A stretch of 6,445 bases of DNA from an uncultured Chlorobiota bacterium. GTDB taxonomy: Bacteria; Bacteroidota; Bacteroidia; Bacteroidales; JAADGE01. Position 1 is the stretch's first letter. Every line of letters begins with the position of its first letter. The translations under genes were made by a program, and so were the position numbers. Below are positions 5,170 to 6,445 of this stretch, in pieces. The notes below the pieces were generated by a model. That model searched no databases, was not told where the DNA came from, and saw only the letters and a program-made list of their open reading frames with translations. The stretch is from the NCBI GenBank assembly GCA_947311265.1, contig CAMZKQ010000014.1:1-6445 (forward strand), written 5' to 3'.

Positions 5170-6445
5170 CTATTTTGTTTTGGCAATTTGTGCCATAAGT
5201 TCTCCTTCGCAAACGAGGCTATCGCCTACAAATGCTTGTGCTTTCATATTGCATAAACCTCTACGAATAGGGCCTACAAGTTCTAGTTTGAATATTAATG
5301 TATCGCCAGGCACAACTTTTTTCTTAAAGCGTACATTGTTAATTTTCAAAAAGTAGGTGGAGTAGTTCTCGGGGTCTTCTACTGTTCCTAGCACTAACAT
5401 ACCGCCCACCTGTGCCATTGCTTCTATAATTAAAACCCCTGGCATTACTGGTTCTTCGGGGAAATGACCAACAAAAAAAGGTTCGTTTATAGTTACATTT
5501 TTTATGCCTATAACTTCTGTTTTAGTGATACTTATTATTTTATCAACCAACAAAAATGGAGGGCGATGTGGCAGGCGTTTTTTAATTTCATTAATATCAA
5601 AAATTGGGGCAATGGAGGGGTCATAAAAAGGCACGGCATCTTTTGACCGATTTTTCTTTATAAATGCTTTTATTTTTTTTACAAACTCAACATTTGAGAA
5701 GTGCCCTGGCCTAGTGGCTAAAATTTTACCTTTAATTGGTCGCCCAAGTAAGGCTAAATCGCCTAGCAAATCAAGTAACTTATGGCGAGCAGGCTCATTA
5801 GCAAAGATTAGGTCTTCGTCGTTAAGTACACCCTGTCCTTTATAGGGTCGTCTTTTCTTCCCAAAAGTATCTGCCAACTTATCGAGCCTATCTTGTGTAA
5901 TTTCTTTTTCAATTATTACAAGTGCATTATTTAGGTCGCCGCCTTTTATTAAATTATTGTCGAGTAGCATTTCTACTTCGCTTAAAAAGACGAATGTTTT
6001 GCAAGCTGCAATTTCATCGGTATAATTTTCTAGTGCGTTTAGTGATGCGTATTGGTTGCCTAATACCTCTGAATTGTAATCAATCATTACATTAAGGCTA
6101 AACTCATTGTCCGGGAAGGTCATGAGCTCTATGCCTAAATCTTCATCGGTATAGGAGATATTGTTTTTAATTACGAAGTAATTTTTTTCGGCCTCTTGTT
6201 CTACAATTTTAGCTTTAAGTAGTGCATCGACTATTAGTTTGGCACTACCATCAAGGATTGGTGCTTCTTCGGCATTAATATCAATAAGTAGATTGTCGAT
6301 ACCTAGCCCATATGCTGCAGATAGGATATGTTCGATAGTCCCTACCCTAGCCCCATTTTTTTCGAGTACTGTGCTTCGAGATGTGTCGGTAACGTTTTCG
6401 ACTAAGGCATCTATAATTGGCTGATTTTCAATATCTACACGCCTA
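5170..6445 (-). CDS. lpxC/fabZ: Bifunctional LpxC/FabZ fusion, 5' end cut off by the window edge
   Basis: The 424 visible residues join two enzymes. Numbering from the window edge, residues 1 to about 265 are LpxC, the zinc deacetylase of UDP-3-O-acyl-GlcNAc and the committed step of lipid A synthesis. Key residues present are Glu38 and His39 (GTIEH), the DGSA loop, Thr150, His221, Lys222 and Asp225 (ARHKLLD) and His248 (RPGHF); three His/Asp ligands bind zinc. Residues from about 279 are FabZ, the hotdog-fold 3-hydroxyacyl-ACP dehydratase of fatty acid synthesis, with LPHRPPFLLVDK and catalytic His327 (GHFPEEPVMPG) and Glu341 (EAMAQ). About 40 N-terminal residues lie beyond the edge, judged from E. 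coli LpxC. The frame is open without a stop to the last base. An internal Met near 6123 falls inside LpxC and is not the start. This fusion is the normal arrangement in Bacteroidota. Both catalytic sites look intact. Confidence 0.96.
   Translation of the reverse strand, partial: RRVDIENQPIIDALVENVTDTSRSTVLEKNGARVGTIEHILSAAYGLGIDNLLIDINAEEAPILDGSAKLIVDALLKAKIVEQEAEKNYFVIKNNISYTDEDLGIELMTFPDNEFSLNVMIDYNSEVLGNQYASLNALENYTDEIAACKTFVFLSEVEMLLDNNLIKGGDLNNALVIIEKEITQDRLDKLADTFGKKRRPYKGQGVLNDEDLIFANEPARHKLLDLLGDLALLGRPIKGKILATRPGHFSNVEFVKKIKAFIKKNRSKDAVPFYDPSIAPIFDINEIKKRLPHRPPFLLVDKIISITKTEVIGIKNVTINEPFFVGHFPEEPVMPGVLIIEAMAQVGGMLVLGTVEDPENYSTYFLKINNVRFKKKVVPGDTLIFKLELVGPIRRGLCNMKAQAFVGDSLVCEGELMAQIAKTK

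Noticed and set aside
5120..5212. A 31-residue N-terminal extension of LpxA
   Set aside because: It would overlap the end of lpxC/fabZ and has no similarity to LpxA. The conserved LpxA N-terminus and normal length begin at the ATG at 5119.
6121..6123. An ATG that would start a 317-residue LpxC/FabZ protein
   Set aside because: The frame continues open upstream to the window edge and encodes conserved LpxC sequence, including the zinc-binding GTIEH motif, so this Met is internal.

Overview
The window looks like chromosomal DNA from a Bacteroidota (Bacteroidetes) species. The clearest evidence is the minus-strand gene in which LpxC and FabZ are fused into one polypeptide and followed directly by lpxA. 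Supporting signs are low GC content, no recognisable Shine-Dalgarno sequences, and -7 elements of the TAnnTTTG type typical of this phylum. No mobile element, CRISPR array, tRNA or rRNA is visible, and no stretch longer than 300 bases lacks a gene.

Left part (1-3081, plus strand): a three-gene group encodes an acidic DUF4178-type protein, a lipoprotein with a long basic Ser/Arg/Gly-rich tail, and a spermidine-synthase-like aminopropyltransferase with about seven membrane segments. A TACCTTTG element just upstream of the first gene is a plausible promoter. A strong rho-independent terminator-like hairpin lies between genes two and three and ends only about 12 nt before the TTG start of the third. 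The third gene is therefore either transcribed separately or controlled through that hairpin. Genes of these families recur together in many bacteria, but what they do as a system is not settled. This is the least understood part of the window.

Middle (3082-4336): a 214-base leader region holds a TATATTTG promoter element, an inverted repeat over its upstream half, and an 11-base direct repeat flanking a palindrome. It precedes pssA (CDP-diacylglycerol-serine O-phosphatidyltransferase), whose real start is the ATG at 3296. A 144-base convergent spacer follows and contains a symmetrical, probably bidirectional, terminator.

Right part (4337-6445, minus strand): lpxA and the 5'-truncated lpxC/fabZ fusion, read in the order lpxC/fabZ then lpxA. 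LpxA and LpxC catalyse the first two steps of lipid A synthesis, and FabZ dehydrates beta-hydroxyacyl-ACP, which competes for the acyl donor LpxA uses. Together with pssA, this half is devoted to making envelope lipids. The left-hand group also looks envelope-associated (a lipoprotein and a multi-pass membrane enzyme), but no functional link between the two halves is shown by the sequence.
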